Shown: positions 1 to 7,472, counted from the stretch's first letter. The stretch is DNA of 16,140 nt from Actinomycetes bacterium (GCA_030425055.1 JAUHVN010000026.1:1-16140), one strand, 5' to 3'. Program-made: numbers and translations. The notes: a model not told the origin generated them from the sequence alone.

Positions 1-1
1 T

Positions 2-742
2 CTCGCGTTCCTCTTCCACGTGTCCGGAACCGTTCTGCGCGGGATCTCGGCTGGTCGGGTGCCGTGGGCGAACATGTACGAATTCGCGCTGACCGGCACC
101 GTCCTGATCGTCGGGGTCTATCTGCTGGTGCTCCGCCGCTACGACCTCCGCTTCCTCGGCGCGTTCCTGGTCGGCATGATCGTGCTGCTCCTGGGCGGTG
201 CGACCATCACGTTCTACGTCGAGGTCGTCCCCCTGGTGGACCCGCTCAAGAGCGCATGGCTGGTCATCCACGTCTTCGTCGCGTCGCTTGCGACCGCCTT
301 GTTCGCGCTCGCCAGCGGCCTCGCGACGACACAGTTGCTGCAGGCTCGCCGAGAACGCCGCCTCGCCGCCGGGGCCTCGGCGGGCGGCGTCCGGCCGCCT
401 GGACCGCGATTCCTCGGTACCTTGCCGTCCGCGGAGGCGCTCGAGTCCCTCGCATATAGGTTCGTGATCGTCGGGTTCATGTTCTGGACATTCACGCTGA
501 TCGCCGGCGCCATCTGGGCCAACGACTCCTGGGGGCGCTATTGGGGGTTCGACACCAAGGAGGTGTGGACGTTCGTGATCTGGGTGCTCTACGCCGGCTA
601 CATCCATGCACGCGCCACGCGCGGCTGGCGGGGCACCCGATCCGCGTGGCTGTGCATCATCGGGTTCGCCACGGTGCTGTTCAATTTCACCATCGTCAAC
701 ACGCTGTTCAAAGGGCTCCACGCCTATTCCGGGCTCACCTGA
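2..742 (+). CDS. ccsB: CcsB/CcsA-type cytochrome c biogenesis protein (5' end outside window)
   Basis: Integral membrane component of the system II cytochrome c maturation machinery, which with ResB moves haem across the membrane and attaches it to apocytochrome c. The frame is open from base 2 with no convincing start, and the first residues (LAFLFHVSG, then GRVPWANMYEF) are internal family sequence, so the gene begins left of the window. About 246 residues are visible, with several hydrophobic helices. The haem-handling WWD-type loop is seen as WGRYWGFDTKEVWTF, followed by a typical C-terminus with a conserved His (GLHAYSGL). The usual motif is WGxYWxWDPKE, so the Trp before Asp is Phe here and Pro is Thr. 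The next gene follows after 45 bp on the same strand, suggesting an operon. Family assignment is firm. Whether this is the housekeeping copy or an accessory paralogue carried with metal genes cannot be decided here. Confidence 0.9.
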   Translation, partial: LAFLFHVSGTVLRGISAGRVPWANMYEFALTGTVLIVGVYLLVLRRYDLRFLGAFLVGMIVLLLGGATITFYVEVVPLVDPLKSAWLVIHVFVASLATALFALASGLATTQLLQARRERRLAAGASAGGVRPPGPRFLGTLPSAEALESLAYRFVIVGFMFWTFTLIAGAIWANDSWGRYWGFDTKEVWTFVIWVLYAGYIHARATRGWRGTRSAWLCIIGFATVLFNFTIVNTLFKGLHAYSGLT

Positions 743-787
743 GATCAACGTTCCGACCCCCCTCCCGCACTGACTTGGAGCATCCGA

Positions 788-1492
788 ATGACACCGACAT
801 CCTCAAGCCCGGCCGACCGGGGTCACGACGGCAAGGCAAACGCCGGTCTGACCATCAAGCAGCAACGCGAGCTCAAGCGAAAGGAGAAGCTCGCCGAGTA
901 TCAGAAGCAACTCGCCAAGCGACGTCGCGGAAGGCTGGTCTGGTGGGTTGTCGGCTCCACCGCGGCGGTCGTGATCATCGGGCTCGTCGTCGCATCCGTG
1001 GTGTTCGCCCCGTCACCACCAAAAGAGTACGAGGCCGGCAGTGAGGGTGCCACCATCGCCGGCGTCGAGACCTTCTCCAACACCGCACAGCACGTCGCCG
1101 GTGTCGTCGAGTACGAGCAGAGCCCGCCGGCAGGCGGCCCTCACAACGCCGTGTGGCTCAACTGCGGTGTCTACAACCAGCCTGTGCCCAATGAGAACGC
1201 CGTCCACTCGATGGAGCACGGTGCCGTGTGGGTGACCTACAACCCCGACGAGATCGCCGGCGCTGAACTGGCGACGCTCAACGGCTACCTGCCGTCGACA
1301 TACGTCATACTCTCCCCGTTCGAAGGCCTGGACGCGCCGATCGTGCTCTCGAACTGGAACAACCAGCTCAAGGTCGATTCCGCCGACGATCCTCGTATCA
1401 GTCAGTTCCTCGAGGAATACTGGCGCAGCCAGAACGCCCCGGAACCGGGTGCCGCCTGCACGGGCGCGCTTGATGCCCCCGGAAAGCAATGA
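788..1492 (+). CDS. DUF3105 membrane-anchored protein
   Basis: 234 residues. A charged cytoplasmic N-terminus (Lys/Arg-rich, residues 20-49) precedes one transmembrane helix (about 51-73), and the rest should lie outside the membrane. The extracytoplasmic part has the DUF3105 hallmarks: HVAGVVEY (102-109), PPAGGPHN with His119, NCG with Cys126, and ENAVHSMEHGAVW with His140 and His144. A second Cys (224) near the C-terminus could pair with Cys126. The ATG at 788 has GGAG at 776-779 in front of it. No biochemical function is established for the family that I know of. Its place behind a cytochrome c biogenesis gene and beside metal-resistance genes suggests an envelope role involving metal or redox chemistry, which is inference. 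The gene converges on the P1B-4 ATPase with only 25 bp between the two stops. Confidence 0.88.
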   Translation: MTPTSSSPADRGHDGKANAGLTIKQQRELKRKEKLAEYQKQLAKRRRGRLVWWVVGSTAAVVIIGLVVASVVFAPSPPKEYEAGSEGATIAGVETFSNTAQHVAGVVEYEQSPPAGGPHNAVWLNCGVYNQPVPNENAVHSMEHGAVWVTYNPDEIAGAELATLNGYLPSTYVILSPFEGLDAPIVLSNWNNQLKVDSADDPRISQFLEEYWRSQNAPEPGAACTGALDAPGKQ

Positions 1493-1517
1493 GTCGGGCG
1501 AACCGTGGCCGGGGCGT

Positions 1518-3578
1518 TCATCGCTCGGGCTCGTCTTCGTGATCAATGCCGTGGTGCTCCCTACCTTGTTCGAAGCGCAGTAGGCGGAGCGCGTTGGCCA
1601 CGACGATCAGGGTGGATCCTTCGTGGATGAGCACCACGGCTCCGATGGTGAGGCCGAGGAACGTCGCGATGATGAGGAACGCAACGACCAGGAGGCTCGC
1701 GACGAGGTTCTGACGGATGATCCTGCTGGTCGCCCGGCTCAGCCTGAGGGCGAACGGCAGGCGACCGAGATCGTCGCTCATCAGCGCGATGTCGCACGTC
1801 TCCAACGCGACGGTCGAACCGGCCGCGCCCATGGCGATCCCGACGTCGGCGCGGGCCATCGCGGGGGCGTCGTTGACACCGTCACCGACCATTGCGATGG
1901 GCCGATGAGTCTCCACAAGCCGGGTGATCTGAGTGACCTTGTCTTCGGGAAGGAGGCCGCCGATCGCCGTGTCCACGCCCACTTCTCGTCCGACCGCGTC
2001 AGCGACGCGCTGGTTGTCTCCGGATATCAGCACAAGCTGCCCCACGTCGGCGTCGCGCAGCTTGCTGAGTACCTGGACGGACTCGGCGCGTGAGGCGTCC
2101 ATCACCCCGACCATCCCGAGGAATTGGTCGCCGCGCCGCACGATCATGAGCGTCTGACCGGAGTCTCGCGCCCGGGTGTAGGCGTTGGCCAGTGTGCCGG
2201 GAAGTTCAAGCTGCTGCTCATCGAACATGCGGAGGTTGCCGACCTCGACCCGCTCTCCCTCGATCGTGGCGGTGATGCCGCGGCCGACGACCGCCGCGAG
2301 TTCAGACGCAGAGAGCTGATCGCCCTCGGACACGCGCGGGGCGAGGTCGCGGACGATCGCGGCGGCGAGGGGGTGATCACTCAACGCCTCGGCCGCCACC
2401 AACGTGCGCACCAGCTCCATCTCTGGGACGTCGGCGGCCGGTGTGATCGAGGTGACCCGTGGTGCACCCCACGTCAGGGTGCCGGTCTTGTCGAACGCGA
2501 TCGCCCGTACTCGGCCGAGTGTCTCGAGGGGGGCGCCCCCCTTCACGAGGACGCCGGCGCGGGCGGCACGGGCCACACCCGCGAGGACCGCCGCCGGTAT
2601 GGCAATGGCGAGAGCACAGGGACTCGCCGCGACGAGCACCGTCATGGCGAGATAGAACGCGTCGGAGAACGGCTGTGCAAACGCGTACATGGAAATCAGT
2701 AGCGTCGCGACGACGCCGAGGATCACGGCGGGCACGTACCAGCGCTGAAACTTGTCGATGAACTGCTGCGTCGGAGAGGCGGCCTGGTCGGCGGTGCGGA
2801 CCAGTTCGACGACCCTGCTGAGCGTCGAGTCCGCTGCGGTCGCGGTGACGTCGATCTCGAGCACTCCGGGCCCGTTCACCGTGCCAGCGAAGACCCGGTT
2901 GACGGCAGGGAGCGAGTCGACGGTGCGCATTGCGCGCTCCGCATCGGCGACCGGCTCTTTCTCCACCGGTATCGACTCTCCGGTGACCGCGGACTGGTCC
3001 ACGGCGGAAGTGCCCGAGATCACGAACCCGTCCGAAGGAATTCGGGAGTTCGGGCGGATGACCACGACATCCCCAACTGCGATCTCCTCTACTGGGACTT
3101 CCACCGGCTCATCACCGTCTCGGCGCACTAGCGCACTGCGAGGGGCGAGTTCAGCGAGGGACTCGATGGACTTGCTGGCGCGGCTGAGCGCGTATTCCTC
3201 GAGTGCGTGGCCGAGGCTGAACAGGAACAGGAGCACCGCGCCCTCAGCCCAGCGGCCGATCAACGCTGCTCCGGCGGCGGCCACGAGCATGAGGAAGTCG
3301 ACCTCGAATCTCCCGCGCAGCGTCGAGGTGATCGCCGTGCGGACCGTGAAGAACCCGCCGAAGAAATAGGTCGCCAGGAAGAAGGCCAACGGCCACCCGA
3401 TGAGCGGCAGCCCCAGCGCGAACTCCGCGATCATGCCGCCGGCATAGGTAATCCCCGCAATGATGGCGAACCACAGTTCCCATCGCGCGGATCCATGAGC
3501 GTGCTCGCTCTTCTTGTCGGTGGATGTAGTCGCGGTGTCGGTGTGGGTGGGGGATGCAGTCACCTGTTCACGATACAT
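1518..3578 (-). CDS. P1B-4-type heavy-metal translocating ATPase
   Basis: ATP-driven export of divalent transition metals across the cytoplasmic membrane. With the ATG at 3578 the protein has 686 residues. Visible landmarks: actuator loop TGES at 199, SPC in the metal-site helix at 319-321, phosphorylation site DKTGT at 363, an SDHP nucleotide-domain motif, GDGVND at 565 and HEGST in the last helix at 652. SPC together with HEG(S/G)T marks subgroup P1B-4 (Co/Ni/Fe/Zn exporters such as CoaT and mycobacterial CtpD/CtpJ), not the CPC copper pumps. There is no N-terminal HMA domain, only a short His-containing tail. The start is uncertain: the ATG at 3578 has no clear ribosome-binding site, and a GTG at 3563 is an alternative. 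A longer version reaching 3641 would swallow the divergent promoter and is unlikely. It is divergent from the ArsR-family gene, the usual arrangement for a regulator and its target. The substrate is probably Co, Ni or Zn, inferred from motifs and regulator. Confidence 0.92.
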   Translation of the reverse strand: MYREQVTASPTHTDTATTSTDKKSEHAHGSARWELWFAIIAGITYAGGMIAEFALGLPLIGWPLAFFLATYFFGGFFTVRTAITSTLRGRFEVDFLMLVAAAGAALIGRWAEGAVLLFLFSLGHALEEYALSRASKSIESLAELAPRSALVRRDGDEPVEVPVEEIAVGDVVVIRPNSRIPSDGFVISGTSAVDQSAVTGESIPVEKEPVADAERAMRTVDSLPAVNRVFAGTVNGPGVLEIDVTATAADSTLSRVVELVRTADQAASPTQQFIDKFQRWYVPAVILGVVATLLISMYAFAQPFSDAFYLAMTVLVAASPCALAIAIPAAVLAGVARAARAGVLVKGGAPLETLGRVRAIAFDKTGTLTWGAPRVTSITPAADVPEMELVRTLVAAEALSDHPLAAAIVRDLAPRVSEGDQLSASELAAVVGRGITATIEGERVEVGNLRMFDEQQLELPGTLANAYTRARDSGQTLMIVRRGDQFLGMVGVMDASRAESVQVLSKLRDADVGQLVLISGDNQRVADAVGREVGVDTAIGGLLPEDKVTQITRLVETHRPIAMVGDGVNDAPAMARADVGIAMGAAGSTVALETCDIALMSDDLGRLPFALRLSRATSRIIRQNLVASLLVVAFLIIATFLGLTIGAVVLIHEGSTLIVVANALRLLRFEQGREHHGIDHEDEPER

Positions 3579-3621
3579 CACAAGATCATGATATTTCGTA
3601 AGTGTGAATGATATCGTGAAC
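3566..3621. promoter_or_regulatory. Divergent promoter region with inverted-repeat operator candidate
   Basis: An AT-rich island in GC-rich DNA lies between the divergent ATPase and ArsR-family genes. GTTCACGATA at 3566-3575 is exactly complementary to TATCGTGAAC at 3612-3621. Two direct copies of ATGATAT lie between and into the arms (3588-3594 and 3608-3614), 20 bp or about two helical turns apart. On the minus strand TATCAT (3593-3588) could be a -10 element for the ATPase. On the plus strand TATCGT (3612-3617), inside the right arm, could be the -10 for the regulator. No good -35 box is visible for either. SmtB-family repressors bind AT-rich inverted repeats overlapping promoters, so this is the natural binding site for the adjacent regulator. 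Confidence 0.55.
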
Positions 3622-3640
3622 TCCGTGATCCCACGGCACA

Positions 3641-3982
3641 ATGGAGCACATGGTTGGTGCTGCGACGGGCCGCGAATCCAGTCCGCTATCCGTTGCCGAT
3701 GCCGATCGGCTCGCTGAGATCATGCAGGCTCTCGGCTCGTCGGTGCGGTTGCGTATCCTCAGCGCGCTCCGCTATCGGCCCAGTACGGTGACCGAACTCA
3801 GTGAGCTGTTGCAGATCGGCCAGACGACTGCGTCGAACCACCTCCGGTTGCTGAGACATCTCAGCCTCGTCTCGGGGAGTCGTGACGGCCGACACATTCA
3901 CTATTCCCTCTTCGACGACCACGTCTCCGAGCTACTCGACGAAGCCATCGGTCATCTTGAGCATCTGCCGACACGAGGGTGA
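3641..3982 (+). CDS. ArsR/SmtB-family metal-sensing repressor, NmtR-like
   Basis: 113-residue winged-helix repressor expected to leave DNA on binding metal and so switch on the divergent ATPase. The DNA-binding helices span about residues 49-72 (STVTELSELLQIGQ, then TTASNHLRLLRHL). The C-terminal helix carries D92, H94, H105 and H108, spaced exactly as the alpha-5 site of SmtB/CzrA/NmtR (D-x-H-x10-H-x2-H). There is no cysteine, which excludes alpha-3N (CadC) and CmtR-type thiolate sites. The stretch HYSLFDDHVSELLDEAIGHL closely resembles mycobacterial NmtR. The ATG at 3641 gives an N-terminus Met-Glu-His. NmtR uses its N-terminal residues including His3 for Ni/Co, which favours this start over the ATG at 3650, although no ribosome-binding site is seen for 3641. 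Likely effectors are Ni(II)/Co(II), with Zn(II) possible. Confidence 0.9.
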   Translation: MEHMVGAATGRESSPLSVADADRLAEIMQALGSSVRLRILSALRYRPSTVTELSELLQIGQTTASNHLRLLRHLSLVSGSRDGRHIHYSLFDDHVSELLDEAIGHLEHLPTRG

Positions 3983-4011
3983 GCTGCTTCTCCAGTAATC
4001 GGGTGCGACGG

Positions 4012-4026
4012 GGTCGGATGCCGACC
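4012..4026. terminator. Short hairpin between convergent genes
   Basis: GGTCGG and CCGACC form a 6-bp perfect stem around a 3-base loop in the 58-bp gap between the convergent ArsR-family gene and the APC permease. There is no T-run on either strand, so a bidirectional terminator is plausible but weak. Confidence 0.25.
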
Positions 4027-4040
4027 TGACGGCGGTGACT

Positions 4041-5336
4041 CTACGAGCAGTCGTCGTCAGCGTTCCGTCGGGCGACGGTGATTGATTGTCCGATGAAGAT
4101 CGCGGCGGCGATCCCGACCGCGACGAGGACCGTCGGCAGATTCGATTGAGACTTGAGCACGGTGAACGGAATGAGAATCGCGATATCGAGTCCGATCGTG
4201 AGGGCGGGCAACCACCAGTTCGCTTGGATCTTCTTGCGAAGGTGGAGGGTGACCCCCCACTGCACGGCGATGTCCATCGTCAGGTAGAGGAACACGCCTA
4301 TGGAGGCGATCTGGGTCAGGTCCAGGAGGGCGGTGACGGCGATGGCGAGTCCGGCGGTGATGATCAACGGCTGATGCGGCACCTTCTGCGGTAGCGAGGG
4401 CGCCTGCTTCATCTCTTGCAGCATCCCGTACAGCCGGGACACTGAGTACAGGCTCGCGAGCAGGCCGGACAGCGTTGCCACGACGGCGATCGCGACGGTC
4501 AGCCCGACCCCCCACACGCCGAAGAGGGGGTCGGCGGCTTCGGCGAGTGCATAGTCGCGGGCATCGACAGCCCCCTTGGCGCCGATGCTCGCCTCGACGG
4601 ACAGGGCGATCAGGAGGTAGAGGACGGCGCAGATCGTGAGGGAGATCACGATGGAGCGGGCGATGTTGTGTTTGGCGTCGCGGATGTCATCGCCCTGATT
4701 GGTGATGGTCGTGAATCCCTTGTACGCAAGGACGCACAGGGCAACCCCGGCGAGAATTCCGAACGGCTCCACGGGGTCACCCGAGGCTTCGGAGAAGAAG
4801 CCACCACCGGACACCGCGGCCGCCACCAATCCCGCGATGGCGAGCACGGCGATGCCGAGGATCTTCACGATCGCCGTGGTCATCGCCGACTTCTCCACCA
4901 GCGCGTTGCCGACGAGGTTCACGACCGCAGCGGCGACGATCGCGGCGATACCGAGGACCGGTACCAGAACGGCCGAGTCCTGCAGGCCGAACGGGCGCAG
5001 GAGGTAGGTGCCGAAGGTACGGGCCAGCAGGCTCTCCGCGACCACCATGGAGACATACATGAAGAGGGTGAACGAGCCGGCGACGACGCCAGACCCATAG
5101 GCATCCTTCAGTAGCATCGCGATCCCGCCGGAGGACGGGTTCACGCTCGAGTAGCGGCTGTACGCGTAGGAGCTCGCGCCGGCGACGGCCGCTCCGGCTA
5201 CGAACGCGATGGGGAACCAGTCCCCGGCGAACCCGGCAACCTGGCCGACCAGCGCGAAGATACCCGCGCCGATCATCACCCCGGTGCCCAACGAGACCGA
5301 ACCGGCGAGTGAGATCTTCTTGTCGCCAGAGGTCAT
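4041..5336 (-). CDS. APC-superfamily amino-acid/polyamine-type permease
   Basis: 431-residue polytopic membrane protein, nearly all hydrophobic segments (about 11-12 helices). The first helix has the APC signature GTGVMIGAGIFALVGQ (17-32), the glycine-rich unwound segment that binds the substrate's amino and carboxyl groups in this superfamily. The next helices (FVAGAAVAGASSYAYSRYSS, then PSSGGIAMLLKDAYGSG) also match the family. The ATG at 5336 is chosen because the APC signature begins 16 residues later and the upstream in-frame sequence is Arg/Pro-rich and unlike any transporter. A GAGA motif sits about 10 bases upstream. It is the last gene of a minus-strand series, 88 bp after the lipoprotein gene, so it may be cotranscribed with copper-related genes. 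The substrate cannot be predicted from sequence. Nothing links the family to metals directly, so the neighbourhood is its only hint. Confidence 0.88.
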   Translation of the reverse strand: MTSGDKKISLAGSVSLGTGVMIGAGIFALVGQVAGFAGDWFPIAFVAGAAVAGASSYAYSRYSSVNPSSGGIAMLLKDAYGSGVVAGSFTLFMYVSMVVAESLLARTFGTYLLRPFGLQDSAVLVPVLGIAAIVAAAVVNLVGNALVEKSAMTTAIVKILGIAVLAIAGLVAAAVSGGGFFSEASGDPVEPFGILAGVALCVLAYKGFTTITNQGDDIRDAKHNIARSIVISLTICAVLYLLIALSVEASIGAKGAVDARDYALAEAADPLFGVWGVGLTVAIAVVATLSGLLASLYSVSRLYGMLQEMKQAPSLPQKVPHQPLIITAGLAIAVTALLDLTQIASIGVFLYLTMDIAVQWGVTLHLRKKIQANWWLPALTIGLDIAILIPFTVLKSQSNLPTVLVAVGIAAAIFIGQSITVARRNADDDCS

Positions 5337-5424
5337 TGGCCGACATCTCGCGTTGGCTCGAGCGGGTTGACCCCGCCGGCGGAACGGAGACGACCGACGC
5401 GGGCGGCTCGGGGCAGTGCCGGGA

Positions 5425-6318
5425 TCACGATGCGGGCTCCGTTTCGATGACGAGCTGCCACGTCTTGCCACCGTCCGTCGTGACACGCACCCCGCCCTCA
5501 TCGGCGATTGCGACTGTCCCGTCCGCGGCCGCCGCGATCGCCGCAGCGGCCCCGGTTGCCCGACCTGCCGTGCTCCACGACGAGCCCGGTGCAGTGCTGC
5601 CGGTCCAGATCGTGCCATCCGTTCCCACCCCGATGATTCCTTCCTGAACAGTGGGGTCCGCGGCGATCACCACCAGAACGGGAGCGTCCTGGACGGGTGA
5701 GAAGGTGGCACCGCCGTCACGGCTTACCATCAGGCCGTCGGCGGTCGTGGCGGTGACGACGTCGGGCTGAACCGTGTCGATGCTGATGTCACGCGCGGTC
5801 AGCGCCGCGAGATCCACCCAGGTCTGACCGGCATCAGTGCTTGCCGCCAGCACAGCCCGGTCCGAGGGCAGCCCGAGGATGAACTCGGGCGCGGCGGGTG
5901 TGGTCGCAAGCATGTGGAAGTCGGTGATCCCTGCCAGTGACACCTGCTCCCAACCGGATTCCGTATGCCGGACCAGCCCGATGTTCGGCGCGATGAAGGT
6001 GGCATCGTCCGATTCGGGGCCGGGGTGACCAGACGCGAGAAGACTGTCGCCCTGGACAGTCAGCCCCATCGCATCGAAGGCGGTGCCTCCGACGACGGAA
6101 ACCTCACCACCGGTCAGGTCCGCGCGGTAGACACCGGTGTGTGCACCGACCAGCAGCGCACCGACTGGATCGAAGGCGACGTCATGGACGTGCTGAATGG
6201 GTTCGGTAGGAGCCGACGGGGCGGCCTGGTCTTCTGTGACAGCAGCGCAGGCGGTGACAGTGATGGCCAATGCCCCGGCAAGACCGAGGGTGGCAAGAAA
6301 GCGGGTGTGTGTGCGCAT
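5425..6318 (-). CDS. Secreted BNR/Asp-box repeat lipoprotein (F510_1955-type), copy 1
   Basis: 297 residues with a lipoprotein signal: a charged start, a hydrophobic stretch, and a lipobox with Cys24 (TVTAC). The mature part begins with HVHDVAFDP and has repeated beta-propeller blades with Asp boxes of the type S/T-x-D-x-G-x-T-W/F: STDAGQTW, SRDGGATF and TTDGGKTW. A family block reads DAMGLTVQGDSLLASGHPG. Databases call related proteins 'F510_1955 family glycosylhydrolase', but nothing here shows a glycosidase active site, and Asp-box propellers occur in many non-enzymes. The ATG at 6318 has GGAGAA about 11 bases upstream. It follows the DUF305 lipoprotein by 56 bp on the same strand, across a stable hairpin. 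A paralogue with the same blocks lies at 13495-14328. A role in extracytoplasmic copper handling is inferred from context. Confidence 0.85.
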   Translation of the reverse strand: MRTHTRFLATLGLAGALAITVTACAAVTEDQAAPSAPTEPIQHVHDVAFDPVGALLVGAHTGVYRADLTGGEVSVVGGTAFDAMGLTVQGDSLLASGHPGPESDDATFIAPNIGLVRHTESGWEQVSLAGITDFHMLATTPAAPEFILGLPSDRAVLAASTDAGQTWVDLAALTARDISIDTVQPDVVTATTADGLMVSRDGGATFSPVQDAPVLVVIAADPTVQEGIIGVGTDGTIWTGSTAPGSSWSTAGRATGAAAAIAAAADGTVAIADEGGVRVTTDGGKTWQLVIETEPAS

Positions 6319-6342
6319 AGTGGTGGCGTTTCTCCGTGGACA

Positions 6343-6366
6343 GGGCCGGCCAGGTCTGACCGGCCC
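6343..6366 (-). terminator. GC-rich intercistronic hairpin
   Basis: GGGCCGG (6343-6349) pairs with CCGGCCC (6360-6366), a 7-bp all-GC stem, and three more pairs are possible beyond one mismatch. It sits between the DUF305 gene and the BNR lipoprotein gene on the transcribed strand. With no T-run it is more likely an mRNA-stability or partial termination element than a full terminator. Confidence 0.4.
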
Positions 6367-6374
6367 CAGTCCGG

Positions 6375-6956
6375 TTAGAGGGTCGCGAGAATGTCCTCCA
6401 TCGTGGTGATCTCCGTGGTCTGCGAGGCGATGATGTTCTCGGCGAGGGCGATCACTTCGGCGTTCTGACCGCCTTCCACCTCGGTCTGCGCCATCTCGAT
6501 CGCGCCCTCGTGGTGCATGATCATCTGCTCCAGGAAGAGACGGGACGCCTCCACGCCGGTGGCATCCTGAAGGGCTTGCATGTCGGTGTCCGACATCATC
6601 CCTCCGTGATCCATTCCGTCCATGTCCCCCATCGGGGTGCCCCAGTCATCGAGCCAGGACTCCATGAGCTCGATCTCCGGGCCCTGGGCGGCCTTGATCT
6701 GTTCGGCCAGGACCACGACGCGCTCGTCGATGTCGTCCTTCGCGAGGACCATGTCGGCCATCTCGACAGCTTGTTCGTGGTGAGGGATCATCATCATCGC
6801 GAACTGAACATCGGAGCTGTTCACGTCGACGTCCGCGGATGTCGATGGGTCCATTCCGGGCATATCACCCGGTCCGGTAGCGGTGCTGGCGCAACCGGCG
6901 AGGGCAAGTATGGCGGTAAGGGCGATTGCGGCGGTCGCCGCAGCGCGGTTCTTCAA
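6375..6956 (-). CDS. DUF305 secreted lipoprotein, Met/His-rich
   Basis: 193 residues. The lipoprotein signal ends at Cys22 (ALAGC), so the protein is anchored on the outer face of the membrane. The DUF305 fold appears as two helical repeats with paired histidines: MMMIPHHEQAVEMADMVL (His59, His60, Glu61) and QMIMHHEGAIEMA (His148, His149, Glu150). They are joined by a Met/His/Asp linker containing MGDMDGMDHGGMM. Such Met/His clusters suit Cu(I)/Cu(II) binding, and family members recur beside copper genes, but the exact role is not established. The start is TTG at 6956, supported by AAGGAG eight bases upstream. It lies 87 bp downstream of the DUF6153 gene on the same strand and is probably part of the same transcript. 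Confidence 0.9.
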   Translation of the reverse strand: MKNRAAATAAIALTAILALAGCASTATGPGDMPGMDPSTSADVDVNSSDVQFAMMMIPHHEQAVEMADMVLAKDDIDERVVVLAEQIKAAQGPEIELMESWLDDWGTPMGDMDGMDHGGMMSDTDMQALQDATGVEASRLFLEQMIMHHEGAIEMAQTEVEGGQNAEVIALAENIIASQTTEITTMEDILATL

Positions 6957-6964
6957 TTGGGGTT

Positions 6965-6970
6965 CTCCTT
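6965..6970 (-). promoter_or_regulatory. Ribosome-binding site fixing a TTG start
   Basis: AAGGAG on the minus strand, eight bases before the TTG at 6956. No ATG or GTG in frame between this site and the signal peptide would fit as well, so the site decides the start of the DUF305 lipoprotein. Confidence 0.8.
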
Positions 6971-7043
6971 AGTCGTGTGTGACGCGCACGATCGGGCGAT
7001 CGCACGCGGAAGCTCGGCTGACCGATAGATCAGCAGGCTGAGA

Positions 7044-7457
7044 TCACGTACGACTGATGCAGAGAACGAGAAGAGACGGCGGTCGCGACCGCGAGATCCT
7101 GCCGGTGATCAGGACTGGTCCGGCTCGGCCGAACGTGACACCCCAACTGACGCCGACGCGGGGAAGCAGAATCAGGAGCGACGCGACCAGGAGGACGAAC
7201 ACGCACGCCATTGCCAGCATGGCCTCGTGCCCGCCGCAGTCCGCACAGCCCGCGTCGGTCGATGATGCGTGAGGATCCGAGGGAGAGCCCGCGTCAGGCA
7301 TCGACATCGCGGCAGGCTCGCTATGAGTGGTGGGGGTGTTCAGCGCGTGCATCGCCATCAGTCCGAACGCGAGCGCGGCAGTGAGGACGATGAGCAGGAA
7401 CACAGAACGGCCCGCCCCGAAAACGGAGCGGCGCGGATGCTGTGCGATAGCGATCAC
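7044..7457 (-). CDS. DUF6153-type small membrane protein with Cys/His cluster
   Basis: 137 residues from a GTG at 7457. One hydrophobic helix (about 18-37), an extracytoplasmic loop rich in His, Met, Ser and Pro, a cluster GCADCGGHEAMLAMAC (Cys71, Cys74, His77, Cys85), a second helix (about 81-99) and a basic tail. This two-helix layout with a C-x2-C-x2-H cluster matches the family annotated DUF6153 in actinobacteria, for which no function is established that I know of. The GTG is preferred over an in-frame start at 7505 because GGAGGTGA lies seven bases upstream of it. The cluster could bind metal at the outer membrane face, which is inference. The gene lies between two DUF305-domain genes on the same strand. 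Confidence 0.75.
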   Translation of the reverse strand: MIAIAQHPRRSVFGAGRSVFLLIVLTAALAFGLMAMHALNTPTTHSEPAAMSMPDAGSPSDPHASSTDAGCADCGGHEAMLAMACVFVLLVASLLILLPRVGVSWGVTFGRAGPVLITGRISRSRPPSLLVLCISRT

Positions 7458-7464
7458 CGAGATC

Positions 7465-7472
7465 TCACCTCC
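7465..7472 (-). promoter_or_regulatory. Strong ribosome-binding site deciding a GTG start
   Basis: GGAGGTGA, nearly perfect complementarity to the 16S rRNA tail, seven bases before the GTG at 7457. It argues against the longer reading from 7505 for the DUF6153-type protein. Confidence 0.8.

Noticed and set aside
3579..3641. Longer ATPase start reaching a TTG at 3641
   Set aside because: It would place the whole divergent promoter and operator region inside the coding sequence and has no ribosome-binding site.
5337..5618. N-terminal extension of the APC permease
   Set aside because: Arg/Pro/Ser-rich and overlapping the end of the propeller lipoprotein gene. The APC signature begins right after the ATG at 5336.
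5425..6318. Sialidase or glycosyl hydrolase function for the Asp-box proteins
   Set aside because: Asp boxes are structural and occur in many non-enzymatic propellers. No arginine triad or acid/base residues typical of sialidases can be assigned in either copy.
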